Below are positions 44,750 through 55,450 of a DNA stretch of 64,000 bases, piece by piece. How positions within the stretch are numbered: position 1 is the stretch's first letter; each line of letters begins with the position of its first letter. Location: the NCBI GenBank assembly GCA_025331565.1, contig JAFREQ010000101.1, positions 1,178,001 through 1,242,000 on the forward strand, read 5' to 3'. A program made the position numbers and the translations under genes. The notes under the pieces were generated by a model, which worked only from the letters and a program-made list of their open reading frames with translations, was not told the DNA's origin and searched no databases. The stretch comes from Holacanthus passer. Its lineage: Eukaryota > Chordata > Actinopteri > Pomacanthidae.

Positions 44750-45060
44750 GCTCTCTCTCCCTCCATTAATAGCATCTTATAAGGCCACGGGCCAGCGTGT
44801 AATGCCTCCCAAACATATTCAATTTCATCATAATTAAGAATAGATTATCTACCACGCTAAGCATGATTTATCATAATCATCTTTCCGACCTTTTAGTGGT
44901 TTAAATAATCTGATGCAGGGATCCATAACTCCTTGCGACACCACAATAATTTGTTTACAGCCACATCTATTTGGTATACCATCCTTTAATCAATAGCAAT
45001 AAATCTAAAGTCCATTTTGCTGCACATTTCTCCTCTTGGTAAGAAAAAAACAAAAAACAA
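44750..45060. other. Candidate conserved non-coding sequence
   Basis: High-complexity block with CTCCATTAATAGC, TTTCATCATAATTAAG, AGCATGATTTATCATAATC and CCTTTAATCAATAGC. The density of TAAT/ATTA cores is high and no repeat or coding explains it. Confidence 0.22.
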
Positions 45061-47879
45061 AAAACAGACCCATTGAGAATGGAGCAGCTTAGGCCTCAGG
45101 AATTGCACCCACACCTCTCCTGGCTCATGCTCTCACAAGTCTGACTGAGATTATATTGGATTGTAACAGTGTGAAGTATAGCAGGGAAGTCCATGGGGCG
45201 TGGATTAAGATAACGGGTGATGGTGTCATAACTGGAGATAATCAAATGATTAATTAAGATATGGAAGGGATGATAGCTACTAGGGTTTTTTCCACAGCAC
45301 TTGTACACAACATGTTCATTTAGTTCATTAAATAGAAATGAGGCAGCATGCTGTTTTACCCGGTTGGTGTTCCAATATCAAACCTAGTGATTGGGCCATC
45401 TTCAAAATGCCAAATAACCAATGACTCTTGGTAAAGAAAGATGGTAACTGCTGACCCAAAGAGCAGCACAGAGCTGGGTGTACTTCCACAGCTTTCCAAG
45501 CAAAAAGTGAATTAACTGTTTTCACTAATTAGTGATTTTTTCCCCCATATTAGCTATCCCCAGCTACCTAGCTTTTGGTGGCCATGTTTTCACCATATTG
45601 GCTGTTGACGCAGTGCCAGTGCCTGAACAATCAACAGTCGGATAATCGGATGGATTTCTGGCAGGTGAGAAACTGCAGCTGGGCTGCAATTTAAGCAGGT
45701 CTATGATCTGATTACCCACATGGCTGCTGTCAAAAGATGTGTTAAAAACTCTAGTGAGGTTGTTTTAATATCATTAGAATAGTCTTCACTGATGCTGTAC
45801 TGTGGTAGAAATTAGAGGTACACTGAAATGCCATTATCCGTATCTGTTCAACCAACAAAATTATGTCTCTGTATTTAGATAGAAGACCAAACAGACAAGA
45901 GGCAACCATTGTATTTTCTAACAAATAAGCAATTAGAGCTCATAGGCCCAGGTTCACCTGAACAGACAAGACACAAAACCCCCACACTTAAGAAGATTGC
46001 AACCTTTAAAAAAAAAAAAATAAAAAAAATAAAATAACACACACGCACACACATATATTTAATTGCATTAGCCCCTTATACTGAAATTGCACATCCTACC
46101 ATGACCACAATAACCGAAACCTCCCAACCCAAAGTAGCAGTCTTTTTTAAAAGCTGTTTCTCAACTCAGCTCAACTGATGAGTATAATGCAACATACCAT
46201 CCAGAGGAGATACAGATAATTCAAGGAACTCGTGAAAGACGCAGGTCTTCATAGACATTCACTTCTTCAATCTCCTTCCACTCTTCTCATCTCCATACAG
46301 TGTTTGGACAGGTGTTGTTAGTATTTACCCAGCGCGTGCTCTGGCTGGGCTCTTCAGGCTCCACAGCCATTTAATTGCCTGTCACATGAAAAGCTTTGTC
46401 TTTTGTCACCGTGGATCAACTGAAGATCAATACTGCCAACAGAGAGAGTGAGGCGTGTGTGTGTGTGTGTGTGTGTGTGTCCAGCTGCAGTGTGTGGGCT
46501 AGACAAATGAGTTTGAATACCTGTGAGGGAAGTGAAGCTTTGAAGGATGCAGCAGCATTACTGTCATCTTGTCGCCTGGCATGCACAGGAGAGAGGGCTT
46601 ATACGCAGATGGGTGCGCATGGAATATTTTGACACACACATGCAATCTGGTATATGCATGGTGTGACACACTGCCTCCCAGCGCTGCCACGTCCAGGGTT
46701 AAAAAGTGGGTGGATTCTAGCTGGAAAACCTCATTAAGTTTTAATTCCTTTCTGTATCCTATTTCTATAATGGGGAATTGATTTTTACTTAGTGCACTGG
46801 ACCAGAAATAATTCTATTTCAAATCATTTTATTATCCTCTGTTTGTCTTTGAGTGTGTGTATGGCTATGTGTGGATGTGTGTCTTTGAGTGTGTGTGTTC
46901 ATTTTCCCACACTTATAGGAAATGCTGATGCTTTTACTTTCTCTGTTTGGAGTGAGACAAAGAGTGTGTCATTCTTATTGTGTACACACACTGTTTAGCT
47001 GCTTTAATGGATGCGCACTTGTTAATGCTTAGTACACATGTTTAATACCTTCAGTATTGTAACATAGAAGATAGATCTTTGAAAAATGGCAGCGTGTCAT
47101 TATTGTGTAATAACAGTGTGTCATTCGCTTCACATGGTAATCAGTATTAGGGTAATTAAAAATCAACAAATAATCTATAATTACTACAAAATGACTGAAG
47201 ACGAAATTATTTCCATTGCACTGTCAGTGGATTCAAGCACGCAAACTAGAAATAAATCCTCTGCCTTGTTTTTCAGCCCAAAGAGAGCAGCTTAGCTTAG
47301 CCACACCAAGAGCTGTACCAGAAGGTAAACGCTCAAACTGTGTTTGCTCTCGTGGTGTCGTTCGCCAATTCTAGGACCTCTCACTTTGTTTTCTGCTGTA
47401 ATATATTGTCTCCACATGTGAACTTTGAGACAATTAGTATCCAACCATATTTGCAGCTCTGTATGGTTGTAGTTAGTCACAGTGGTGCCCTGTGCTAAAT
47501 GCTAACAGCCACCTTATCTGTGTGTGTACCTAACTTGGCCCAGACGTGGAAGTAGTATACCAGCATTGTACTACAGTAATCACAGAGCCAAGGATTTTTA
47601 TCTAGTTTATGGCTCCACGGTTGGTCTCGGTCCACAATGTTGAAGGAACCTAACTTGCTCTTATGCTGACATGCACCTGCATTTATGCTGGGCCAGAAGT
47701 GACTGAGACTAACTGATGAAATATTCGGCACCTAGCATTTTTTGTCCTAGGAACACATTTCCCTTGATTTTATTCTTATAGTCGATGTTTAGTCCATAAC
47801 AATCATACATAAAAGTAAATAATGTCATCTTACATCCCTGGGAGGAAACGTTACTGTCTGTGTGGAGCACAGTAGCAAC
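45061..47879. other. Non-coding with simple repeats
   Basis: An A-rich run at 46005-46035, a (GT)n tract at 46455-46480, and TG-rich patches at 46850-46900. Short frames carry no motif. No transposon ends recognised. Confidence 0.45.
46455..46480. repeat. (GT)n microsatellite
   Basis: About 13 GT units. Confidence 0.95.
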
Positions 47880-48165
47880 AAGACCATAGACTGTATAAAA
47901 CATGGACGTAGCCTCAGTGACATCACCCGTAGATTTCGAAGCCAATTGCAGGGCACCGAAATCTTGGCAGTGGTGATGTCACCTAACTCTGGTTAATCCA
48001 AATATGGACAAAGAGGTGGAGTGAGGGTGGAGCTGAATGAAGCCTGTTTGATGAAATATGGCCAGGGAGCTAGCCGGCTAACCCGCTGTCAAAATTTCAG
48101 CCTCCAGCCAATCACAATCAGTCACTGGAGTATAATAAGCTTATAATGTCTGTTTTAGCAAAAAT
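47880..48165 (+). repeat. Dispersed repeat family R1-like, 5' half
   Basis: Contains agactgtataaaacatggac gtagcctcagtgacatcac, then ggtggagctgaatgaagcc and tttcagcctccagccaatca. From memory these phrases form the 5' half of the repeat whose 3' half is at 55150-55450. The in-window overlap is too small to prove it. Confidence 0.5.
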
Positions 48166-48284
48166 ATAAATATAAATAATAACATTTGAGTTTGTGGATC
48201 GTCAAATTTTATATTACTGTTTAGTTTCAATAACCAACTCCAGCTTAACCAATAACAACATCTAGGTTAACGTTATTTCAACCA

Positions 48285-48460
48285 GGATAATTTACATCGC
48301 ACAGCGGCAAAGAGGATAGTTAGCAGTTAGATAGTAAGAAACAGTAAAAACAGAGAGTTTAAAAAAGAAAAGTATAAACAATTTACCAACCATTAAAGTA
48401 TTTACACTTATTAACAGATGTGCATGAGAATATGAAATATGTGATCAAATGCTGATGAGT
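48285..48460 (-). mobile_element. 3' end of a second jockey-group LINE copy
   Basis: aatttacatcgcacagcggc aaagaggatagttagcagttagat and tgcatgagaatatgaaatat match 35085-35230 in the same orientation. Only the 3' UTR is present: a short, 5'-truncated insertion. Confidence 0.75.
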
Positions 48461-50149
48461 GTAGTCAATAATGCTATGGCTCAGGGACATGGCCCACTGC
48501 TGCTGAATGTGCTATGGCTTGCTTGCTTTTTTTTTTTGCCAATGCCAATGTTATGGCTAGTGAGACGACAGACAGATGAACAACACTTACAACAGAACAA
48601 ATTGATACAAATGAAACAATTCTGTAGGTATTTTTACGATGATGCATTATTGAATAGACATGAACACAACCAGAGAGCATAAGATTCTGTGATCTGGAAC
48701 TAAGTTGTGCTGTCAAGTTTTTCAAGATCTTTGAGCTAGAGTGATGGCAGTGGAATCCTGCTTGGAGTATTTCAAGAAAAGGCTACAGTAATCGGGTGAA
48801 AGTAGATCTGAAAAGGATAACATCTTTAACTGGATCAAATGAGCTTGAAGGAGTAGTAAAACTCACCCATTGACCCACACCCAGACCCATTGAATGTTAT
48901 CAGAATACCAGTCCAAAAGAGTTGACATAGGCAGGAAAAACAACCTTGTCTCGATACTAAGTGCATTTAAACAACATGGAAAGTGTAGTAGAAAGTGTGT
49001 AATCACTGATCGAGGGATAAACCTTAGAATTACCTTTGAAGAGTAGTTTGAAGGCCAGATTGGAAATAGCTGCGAATGACGGATCACAACATCTAGTATT
49101 GAGGTGGATACCAGCGACACGACCTTATATATACTGAGGCTTGAAGTGACGGACATCCATACGATGGCAAATGAAGGTGCACACGGTTAGAATTGTGACG
49201 GTTTTTAGTGACACATGCAGGGAACTACGGAATGGAGCAAACATTTTCCGGCCAAAATCGTGCTTAGTGGATGAAGCTAAACCTTTTCTCCTGTAGAACC
49301 TGGCCGAATCTAGAAAAGACTCCGGAGAAGACTGACATCTGAGCCAAGACTTCTGAAGAATTAAAATAGGTTAACATGGACTGGCACATTTTTTTTCAGA
49401 ATGCATAGTCAATGCTATGGCTTAGAGCTGAGATGCTATTTCTGGATCTATAAGGGGGGGATTGAGGACTTTTGCACTCCAAAGAAGAGGACGATGATGA
49501 TACAACACACGCCGCGATCTCTGTGAGAGACCAGTTAGTAATGAACAACAGGTGCAGAATGAGGATGAGAGACAGTTTGGATGTGGGAGGCTGGACATCA
49601 TAGGATAGAGAGATGGATTAAGTCTTTGAACCACGGCGGTTCTGTAAGAGCGGTATGTGAGCCGGCTCACAGGCTTCAGGTGCGCCTCTTTGCCTTCTGG
49701 CTGCGGATGTGCAGCAAAGCAATCAGGGTAAGTGCACACCTTTTCATTAAAGCTATTGCATATAGGCTGGTTGATTAATAAAAACACTTGCGGCTGTAGC
49801 GGTCTCTTTTCCGGTACTGAAGGAAGATGGAGTAAGGACCTTGGGAAGTTAGGCTGGGCTCCCGACTTGTGTTGTGGAGCTGAGCGACCAGCTGTTGTAG
49901 GTAGAGCGTGATATGGCCTGCGACCTCCCATGATTATGACCAACGAATCTGAATCAAGGACTGACCAGTTAAGGCGGCAGTCTGAGGGATATATAAAAAT
50001 GTGGCTTTGCTGGAGAGACTTGTGGTATTGGTAGCAAATGTTACCTCTGTACAGAAGACTCATGACAAACTTGATGCAGACATCTAGACGCCACTTCACC
50101 CCCTGTTCACGTGAACAGCCCGTGCCTGACTGCATACCCTACCTGCCCA
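48461..50149. other. CpG-retaining sequence of unknown origin
   Basis: From about 48860 the sequence keeps many CpG sites, unlike the old neutral DNA around it, which suggests a recent insertion. The longest frame (minus 50135-49422, 237 codons) has no recognised domain. A TATATAAAAATG box lies near 49990. I could not find paired ends. Confidence 0.35.
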
Positions 50150-50901
50150 CCAATCACAGATGACCGCGACCCCCCATAAATCTGTGTTTACCTTCTTGCG
50201 GTCATTCATCGTGGAGCAGCGGACCGAGGGACAGCAGCCAGATATCCTTCCAACTCCTACTTTCTCTATTGGACTCTTTTTCCATATTTATGTGCGTCCA
50301 TTAGAATGTAAGTCATTCATATATATTCAACAAGTCATTTCTAGTTTATCTGTGTAGCGGTAGCTTCATGCTAATGTATAGTGTCGGACCGCATCTAGCT
50401 AAGCTGCTGCATCACCTGTCTTATCTGCATCATTGTCAGTGGAGAATATCGTAGTCTTCTGTATATTGCTATCCCCCATGGTTTATACTGTTTACCTTAT
50501 AGCTCCGTATGCTTAAATGTCAACTCTTATGATGTTTATGCTATCCGCTCGTCGGACCTTTAAGTTTCATTTTCGTCCGTGCAGACGCTCATGTCCGTTA
50601 GGGACCGTCTCACAATTCACCTCCTGTAGATATACGCGTGTCTTACTAGTGTTTTTTGTATATAGTATGTATATAGTATGTACATAGTAATGTGCTGACA
50701 CTCCCTTCAAGTTAAGAGTGCAGTTTGTTTGTGTGTCATATGTTATACATATGTTGTTTATATTTCTTAGTAATGTTTACATATCTCATTTGTATTTTAT
50801 ATTTTATTTATAGAAACCACACGACCACACACCGAACCTCATGCATAAACCCATTCCTCAATCAAATACCATCACGCTGCAGACTGTCTAATATCAATAA
50901 A
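50150..50901 (+). promoter_or_regulatory. Promoter-intron-polyA module (possible spliced LTR or short transcript)
   Basis: CCAAT at 50150-50154 and ATAAAT at 50176-50181 precede a potential transcript. AAT|GTAAGT donor at 50308-50313. About 500 bp later a T-rich tract ends in TATAG (acceptor, exon resumes at 50814). AATAAA lies at 50896-50901. No long frame is made by this splice. The intervening intron is CpG-rich in part (tccgctcgtcggacc). It may be an LTR with an intron or a small non-coding transcription unit. Confidence 0.35.
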
Positions 50902-51908
50902 TGAGTGGCATCTCAAAGAGAGAGTGTGTCTGTTACATTTGTGCCATCTTCATGTTCTGACCGGACAACCTGGGGAGATTGCGGATACTTAGAGTCAGCA
51001 ACTTCATCTGGGTATTTTAGAGGTCTCAAGAGTGGTTCATCAGCATAACCATCACCTCCATTACAACCTCCCTGTCTGAGGTTTAGGACGCCGATCAGAG
51101 CCAGATACTTGTCTGATTCATGTCTTTGCATGGGGAATAGGTAGCAGATCATCTCTGAAGAAACCAAATGCTACCATGACGTCACCAATTGACAATCTGG
51201 AGACAGTCTGGGGTCAGCGGGCTTAATTACTGCAGGAGGTTTCCCTGGTAAACACTTCATTTCTCACTCCGGGGAAGGCAGAAAGAGACTAATCAGGTTC
51301 ATGTCTTTGCCTTGCCATATTTTGATCTCGGGCAGGAGATATGTTTGCGCCAGGAGGAACGTATGTCCTACCTGACCTGGGTGCAGAGATGATGAAGAGG
51401 AGGATGGCCGGGGAGTGGATGTTGGAGCCGGTGCATGACTTGGTAAACTGAGACGCTGGCATTGCTGAAGAGGATGTGGAGGCTTGCAAGTTCTCCAGTA
51501 ACATCCAGGATCTATCTCCAGGGTCTCGGGTCCTGTTTCCTCCTGGCGAGCAGCGATCCTAACACAGCGCCAGGCTGCTGGCAGTGTAGAGACAGACGTG
51601 AGTAATCCTTCATGAATGGGATAAATGTCTGAGTCTGATATCATGAAAAGCCTTGACGGCTGACTATTAACAGCCAAACAGATCTTAAACTTGCCGTAAA
51701 TACACTGAATTGACGGCAGAGGCGCGCAAATCACTGGCATGAAAGAGCTAGGGGCAGAGAAAGATTATATTTTAAAAGGAGAGCATGAAGATGATAGGCT
51801 AGCGATGAGGGTGCAACACCGTGCTATTGGCTGGAAGAGATCAGCTGATGAGACAGCTGATTACCAGAGACAGCCCCAAACACTGACAGCGGGAAATGTG
51901 CGTGAGCA
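50902..51908. other. Unclassified, CpG-retaining
   Basis: Minus-strand frames at 51740-51264 (158 codons, with SHAPAPTSTPRPSSSSSS) and 51167-50913 (84 codons, with RPLKYPDEVADSKYPQSPQ) are longer than usual for the region but carry no domain I know. Possibly coding remnants of the same insertion. Confidence 0.25.
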
Positions 51909-52366
51909 TGTTGTTACGACTGCGGTCGTATGTGGTACGTGTTGTGTTGTGTTGTCTTTGTATTTTCTTTGTATATCTGTGTATGTCAATAGGTGTCTGC
52001 CACCTAACGATGCGCCGTCCCGCACGCAGGATTGGTTGCCGGTTTGGAGGGTCGGCCCCTGATTGGACACTCTACTGCCGAATGAGTTTATAACGAGGAA
52101 GGATGACGTCGCCAAGGGGGCACATGGAGAGGCAGTATGTGCAGGAGGAAAGATGAGAAATAGTTTGTGATCGAGAAGCATTGTTGTCTTCCTGGCTGAA
52201 CTTGCACTAGAGCTTCATTTCTGGAAACATTCAGAAATGAGACGTTAATATTATCACTGATTCTTGAGGTAAAGGACAAAACATGCCTGAATAAATCAGG
52301 CAAAGTCATGGTCAGCTACAACCTTTAGGACCCCATCGGCATTTCCCACTCTTGGTGGGTGCAACA
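51909..52366 (+). mobile_element. Candidate LTR
   Basis: Starts TGTTGTTACGAC and ends GTGCAACA (inverted TGTTG/CAACA). Two inverted CCAAT boxes (ATTGG at 52031 and 52062), TATAA at 52089-52093 and AATAAA at 52290-52295 are in consistent plus order. The start is similar in style to the solo LTR at 28888 (TGTTACGGCC). The flanks do not show a matching 5-bp duplication. Confidence 0.45.
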
Positions 52367-52606
52367 GCAGGACAGATGGTCTGGTAAGTTTGACATTTTT
52401 TGATATTTTAATAAAACAATGTTGATATCACAGCAGTCACAGCTTTGACATGTCAACTCCATCTTCCCATTATAATATTCTCATTAAAGAATTTTGAAAT
52501 AAATGTTGTCTTTTTAGTTCAGGTTAGCAGGCTAGCTAACAACTGGGGAAAAAACAAAATGGCTCCAGTGTACGAGACACTGTTAAAATGTGAAAACATG
52601 TCATGT

Positions 52607-52682
52607 TGTCAACTCCGTCAGGCGTCAACTCAGTCAGGTTTTCTGTCTGATGGAGGTGACACTTACGCTGACGGAGTTGACA
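52607..52682. repeat. Hairpin-forming inverted repeat at the element's left end
   Basis: A perfect 15-bp inverted repeat with a 46-bp loop. Inside the loop the motif repeats in weaker form: CGTCAACTCAGTCAGG (direct) and CTGATGGAGGTGACA (inverted). So four versions of one site lie within 76 bp, which is a likely transposase-binding array. Confidence 0.8.
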
Positions 52683-52805
52683 AGTGCTTATAGAAAGTCA
52701 TTAGATGTAAAGGACAACAGCTACACATGCTAATTAGCTAGCTAACATCTGAAGTCCATCTTTCAATTAAGGTCCAACTTGTATTTATTCCTTTTATCTG
52801 TACTG

Positions 52806-53911
52806 CAGGCAAGCCTGGCTAGAAAGAAGCAGTCAGTGTCAGTGGAGGAGCAAAGAAAGAGAAAGAGGGAGTATCAAAGAAAGAGAAGAGAGAAATTAAA
52901 CAGTGATCCAGCAGAAGGGAAACCCTTGAGAAGGAAAGACAGAGATGGAAGAAGAGGGTTCAAGAGAAGAAAGTGAGGCAAATAGGAGAGCTGGGAGAGA
53001 GGGAGCAGAGGCGTCAGAGAAGATATTGGAGGGATGTTCAGAGAAGGTCTAGAAAATGCAGGGCTATGCAGAATGCAGTGCAGCAAGAAGACACCCCCCC
53101 CAGATAGTCCACTAGACCAGAGTATTGAGGAGCCAACAATGAGCAGACGTACTCATGCAAATGAAAGGGAGAGAAGAAAAACTAGGAAGAGGCATTCAAG
53201 GGAAATAACAGCTTTAAAAGAGAAAACTAAGAAGCTAACAAAACAGAGAAACCGCTTGAGAAAGCAAATATGGCGTAAAAAGAGGGCTAAAACCACTGAT
53301 AAATCAAATGACAAACAAAAAGGAAATAGAAATAAAGCACAAATAGACTCTCCACAGACAGAAACGGAGAGGATGTTGTCAGGAAGCCATCTTAGAAATC
53401 CAAGAAGAACCAAGAAGAAAGGCTCTTTGGTCATGTTGATGGAGCAGATAGAAAAGGAGATGGAAGGAGAAGACTTGATGGAGTGGGAAATAGAAGAGCA
53501 GCCAGTGAAAGGTCCTGAAGGCACCATAGTCTATTGACAATTTTATTAAATATCTATTAACAACATTGAGGAGGGAGACTGGCTAGCAGTGGTATATGAT
53601 GACCACTGGTGGCTGGCAAAAGCCATGGATGTAGACAGTGAGCACCAAGATGTGAGAGTAGAGTTCATGCACCCTTGTGGTCCAACAGCTAATGTTCACC
53701 CCAAACGTGGAGGAGGGATGTGTGTTTCTGTCCAATCACCAGCAATCTTCTGAAACTAACAGGGAAGGCATCTCCCCTGCAGTTAAGCCGTACAAGAGAG
53801 CTCTACAGTGTAGCCCCTCATGTAATGGACTTCATGGAGCATGAGCATGTCCAGCGCATGCTGCTGAAAAACAGCAGGTCACATGGAAATGAGAAATGTC
53901 AACGGACATAA
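52806..53911 (+). pseudogene. Lys/Arg-rich protein plus GDW-YDD domain, internally deleted and frameshifted
   Basis: Block 1 (52806-52925) reads EEQRKRKREYQRKRREKLNS. Block 2 (about 52930-53103, another frame) reads RQRWKKRVQEKKVRQIGELG and EREQRRQRRYWRDVQRRSRK, to EDTPP at a C8 run (53094-53101). Block 3 (53104-53537, original frame) reads RKRHSREITALKEKTKKLTK, a likely basic coiled coil, and ends EGTIVY. Block 4 (53560-53753) reads IEEGDWLAVVYDDHWWLAKA, DVRVEFMHPCGP; the small beta-rich look suggests a chromatin-reader-like fold. Block 5, after another shift, reads ELYSVAPHVMDFMEHEHVQ. Blocks 1-3 look like an N-terminus and 4-5 like a C-terminus; similar uncharacterised teleost proteins (from memory) are far longer, so the middle seems deleted. 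Function unknown. Confidence 0.55.
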
Positions 53912-54175
53912 AGATCTTTAGTGCATTTTGAAACAGGCTACAATGTTGAGAGAAGATCTGTTGTGATTTCAGTTTGTTCTGTTATATGTGACCCTCTAGG
54001 ATACAGGTTGTGGCCATTAGTTGTTTTTTATGCCAGGTAAATCCTAGTTTTCTTGCTTCCGCCTCGAGATCCTGTTGCCAGATGTTCTTTGGTTATCAAC
54101 TCTTTTCCATTACTTGATGGTTCCATGTCAAAGTTTAGTAAAATGTGTGTAAACACTTCATGAATTTCACCCTCT

Positions 54176-54219
54176 GTCAGCTGTTTGTCAACACTGTCAG
54201 CTGTTTGTCAACACTGTCA
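54176..54219 (+). repeat. 20-bp tandem repeat, subterminal
   Basis: Two identical copies of GTCAGCTGTTTGTCAACACT plus a partial third (GTCA). The unit contains GTCAAC, the core of the element's terminal motif. Confidence 0.9.
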
Positions 54220-54777
54220 AATGAAGGTTTTTGTGCTTTTATGACAAAATGTATCACCCTTTGTTCAATTTATTGTGTTTGTATATTAAAACACCTGATG
54301 AACTACACAAAATGATGTTTTCTTTATGTAATAACATCGATTATATACGCTTAATACTAAAAATGAACATGCAAAATTAAGGAACTTTAAAATTTCCATT
54401 TTTCCAGATAGTGTGATATCAGAACAAAATTGCAAATAATTCAGTTTATAGCTTAACTCTGTTAGAAAACATCAGAAATAGATACTTAAGGACTTTAATC
54501 AGTTTTTTAACTGATCAATTCAAAATAGCATGATTTTTGGTCTGTCTGACGGAGTTGACATAAGTCACGTTATTGAGTAATAAAAGGTCAACTTTCATAA
54601 AAAGTGTTTTCATAAAAAAACCTGTTCCCTTACATGGTTTGGTGGCTGAGACCTTTGCCTATGAATATATCTATTTGAAATTAATGTGGTATTATAAAAA
54701 AAAAGGTGTAGCTCTACAACATGTTTTGTCCCTTATCTCAAGAATCAATGAGATGTCAAATACTTTTGGATGTCAAC

Positions 54778-55149
54778 AATGAGTAAAAACGTGTAACATA
54801 GTGTAAATACTTTTATACTTTTTCTAGTTTTTCTATTGCCAGTTTATTTTGCCAGCTCCACAAACACCAGAACAAAAACACGGAGAAAACAGCGCAGACG
54901 TCCCGGACAAAGACATCACACAGTCAGCGACAGCTAGCTGGAGCCCGATGCTAATTCAGTAGCTAGCTACTTACTAGTAAATGAAAAAACAGGAGTGCCA
55001 ACTTTTGGACAGTCTGTTAGTACAATCAACTGCTCAGCAAGCCGAGTTATTTATCCAGTATTTACATGAAAAATATCTGGAAGACAAAAACACCACACAC
55101 AGCCAAAGTTCAGTGACTGAATGAGCTTGAGCCAAGTTTGGAGCCAACA
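54778..55149. other. Non-coding, nothing firm
   Basis: Includes agctagctggagcc phrases that may be the degraded middle of the R1 repeat that follows. No coding. Confidence 0.35.
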
Positions 55150-55450
55150 GCCAGCAGGTAGCTGTCAATCAAAGTGACATCGTTCTTCATTATGCACAAT
55201 TTCAGAGTGCGTTCACCCCCCGTACAGTTGTCATGAAGTAGAAAATCAGCTAAAGAGACTGGAGCCATTTCTTGTACCAGGCTGTAAACATGTTTTCTTC
55301 TGCTGTAAAGTTGGACATTTTAACATGGGGGTCAAATGTAATTGACTCCCTTTTGGAGTCTGCCCCTAGTGTTCATTCAAGGAACTGCAGCTTTTGGCAC
55401 TTCTGTGTTGGCTTCATTTTTCAGCGCCGGAGGTTGCTGCTTGAAAATAC
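55150..55450 (+). repeat. Dispersed repeat family R1, longest 3' copy
   Basis: agctgtcaatcaaagtgac, ccccgtacagttgtcatgaa, gccatttcttgtaccaggct and ttgactcccttttggagtc lead into the shared end (tgcccctagtgttcattc ... ggcttcatttttcag). The other fragments, at 17715 and 40530, cover only the last 100-130 bp. Confidence 0.8.

Larger units (their letters stand above)
52451..54777 (+). mobile_element. Unclassified TIR-type element with GTCAAC repeats
   Basis: TGTCAACTCCGTCAG occurs at 52607-52621, and its exact complement at 52668-52682 and at 54546-54560. A related TGTCAACTCC is at 52451, and TGTCAAC again at 54769. GTCAAC phrases also cluster at 54186-54211 and 54588. A decayed protein (52806-53911) lies between the two ends. 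The arrangement is that of a DNA transposon with subterminal repeats, but neither the exact ends nor a target duplication can be fixed: the element could be 52451-54777 or 52607-54560. I cannot place it in a named superfamily. Confidence 0.5.

Noticed and set aside
49422..50135. 237-codon minus frame as a gene
   Set aside because: No domain, no start context or exon signals, and composition like random translation of this GC level. Mentioned only as part of an unclassified block.
54176..54219. Short CRISPR or iteron array
   Set aside because: Only two full units and a stub, no spacers; it is a small tandem duplication.
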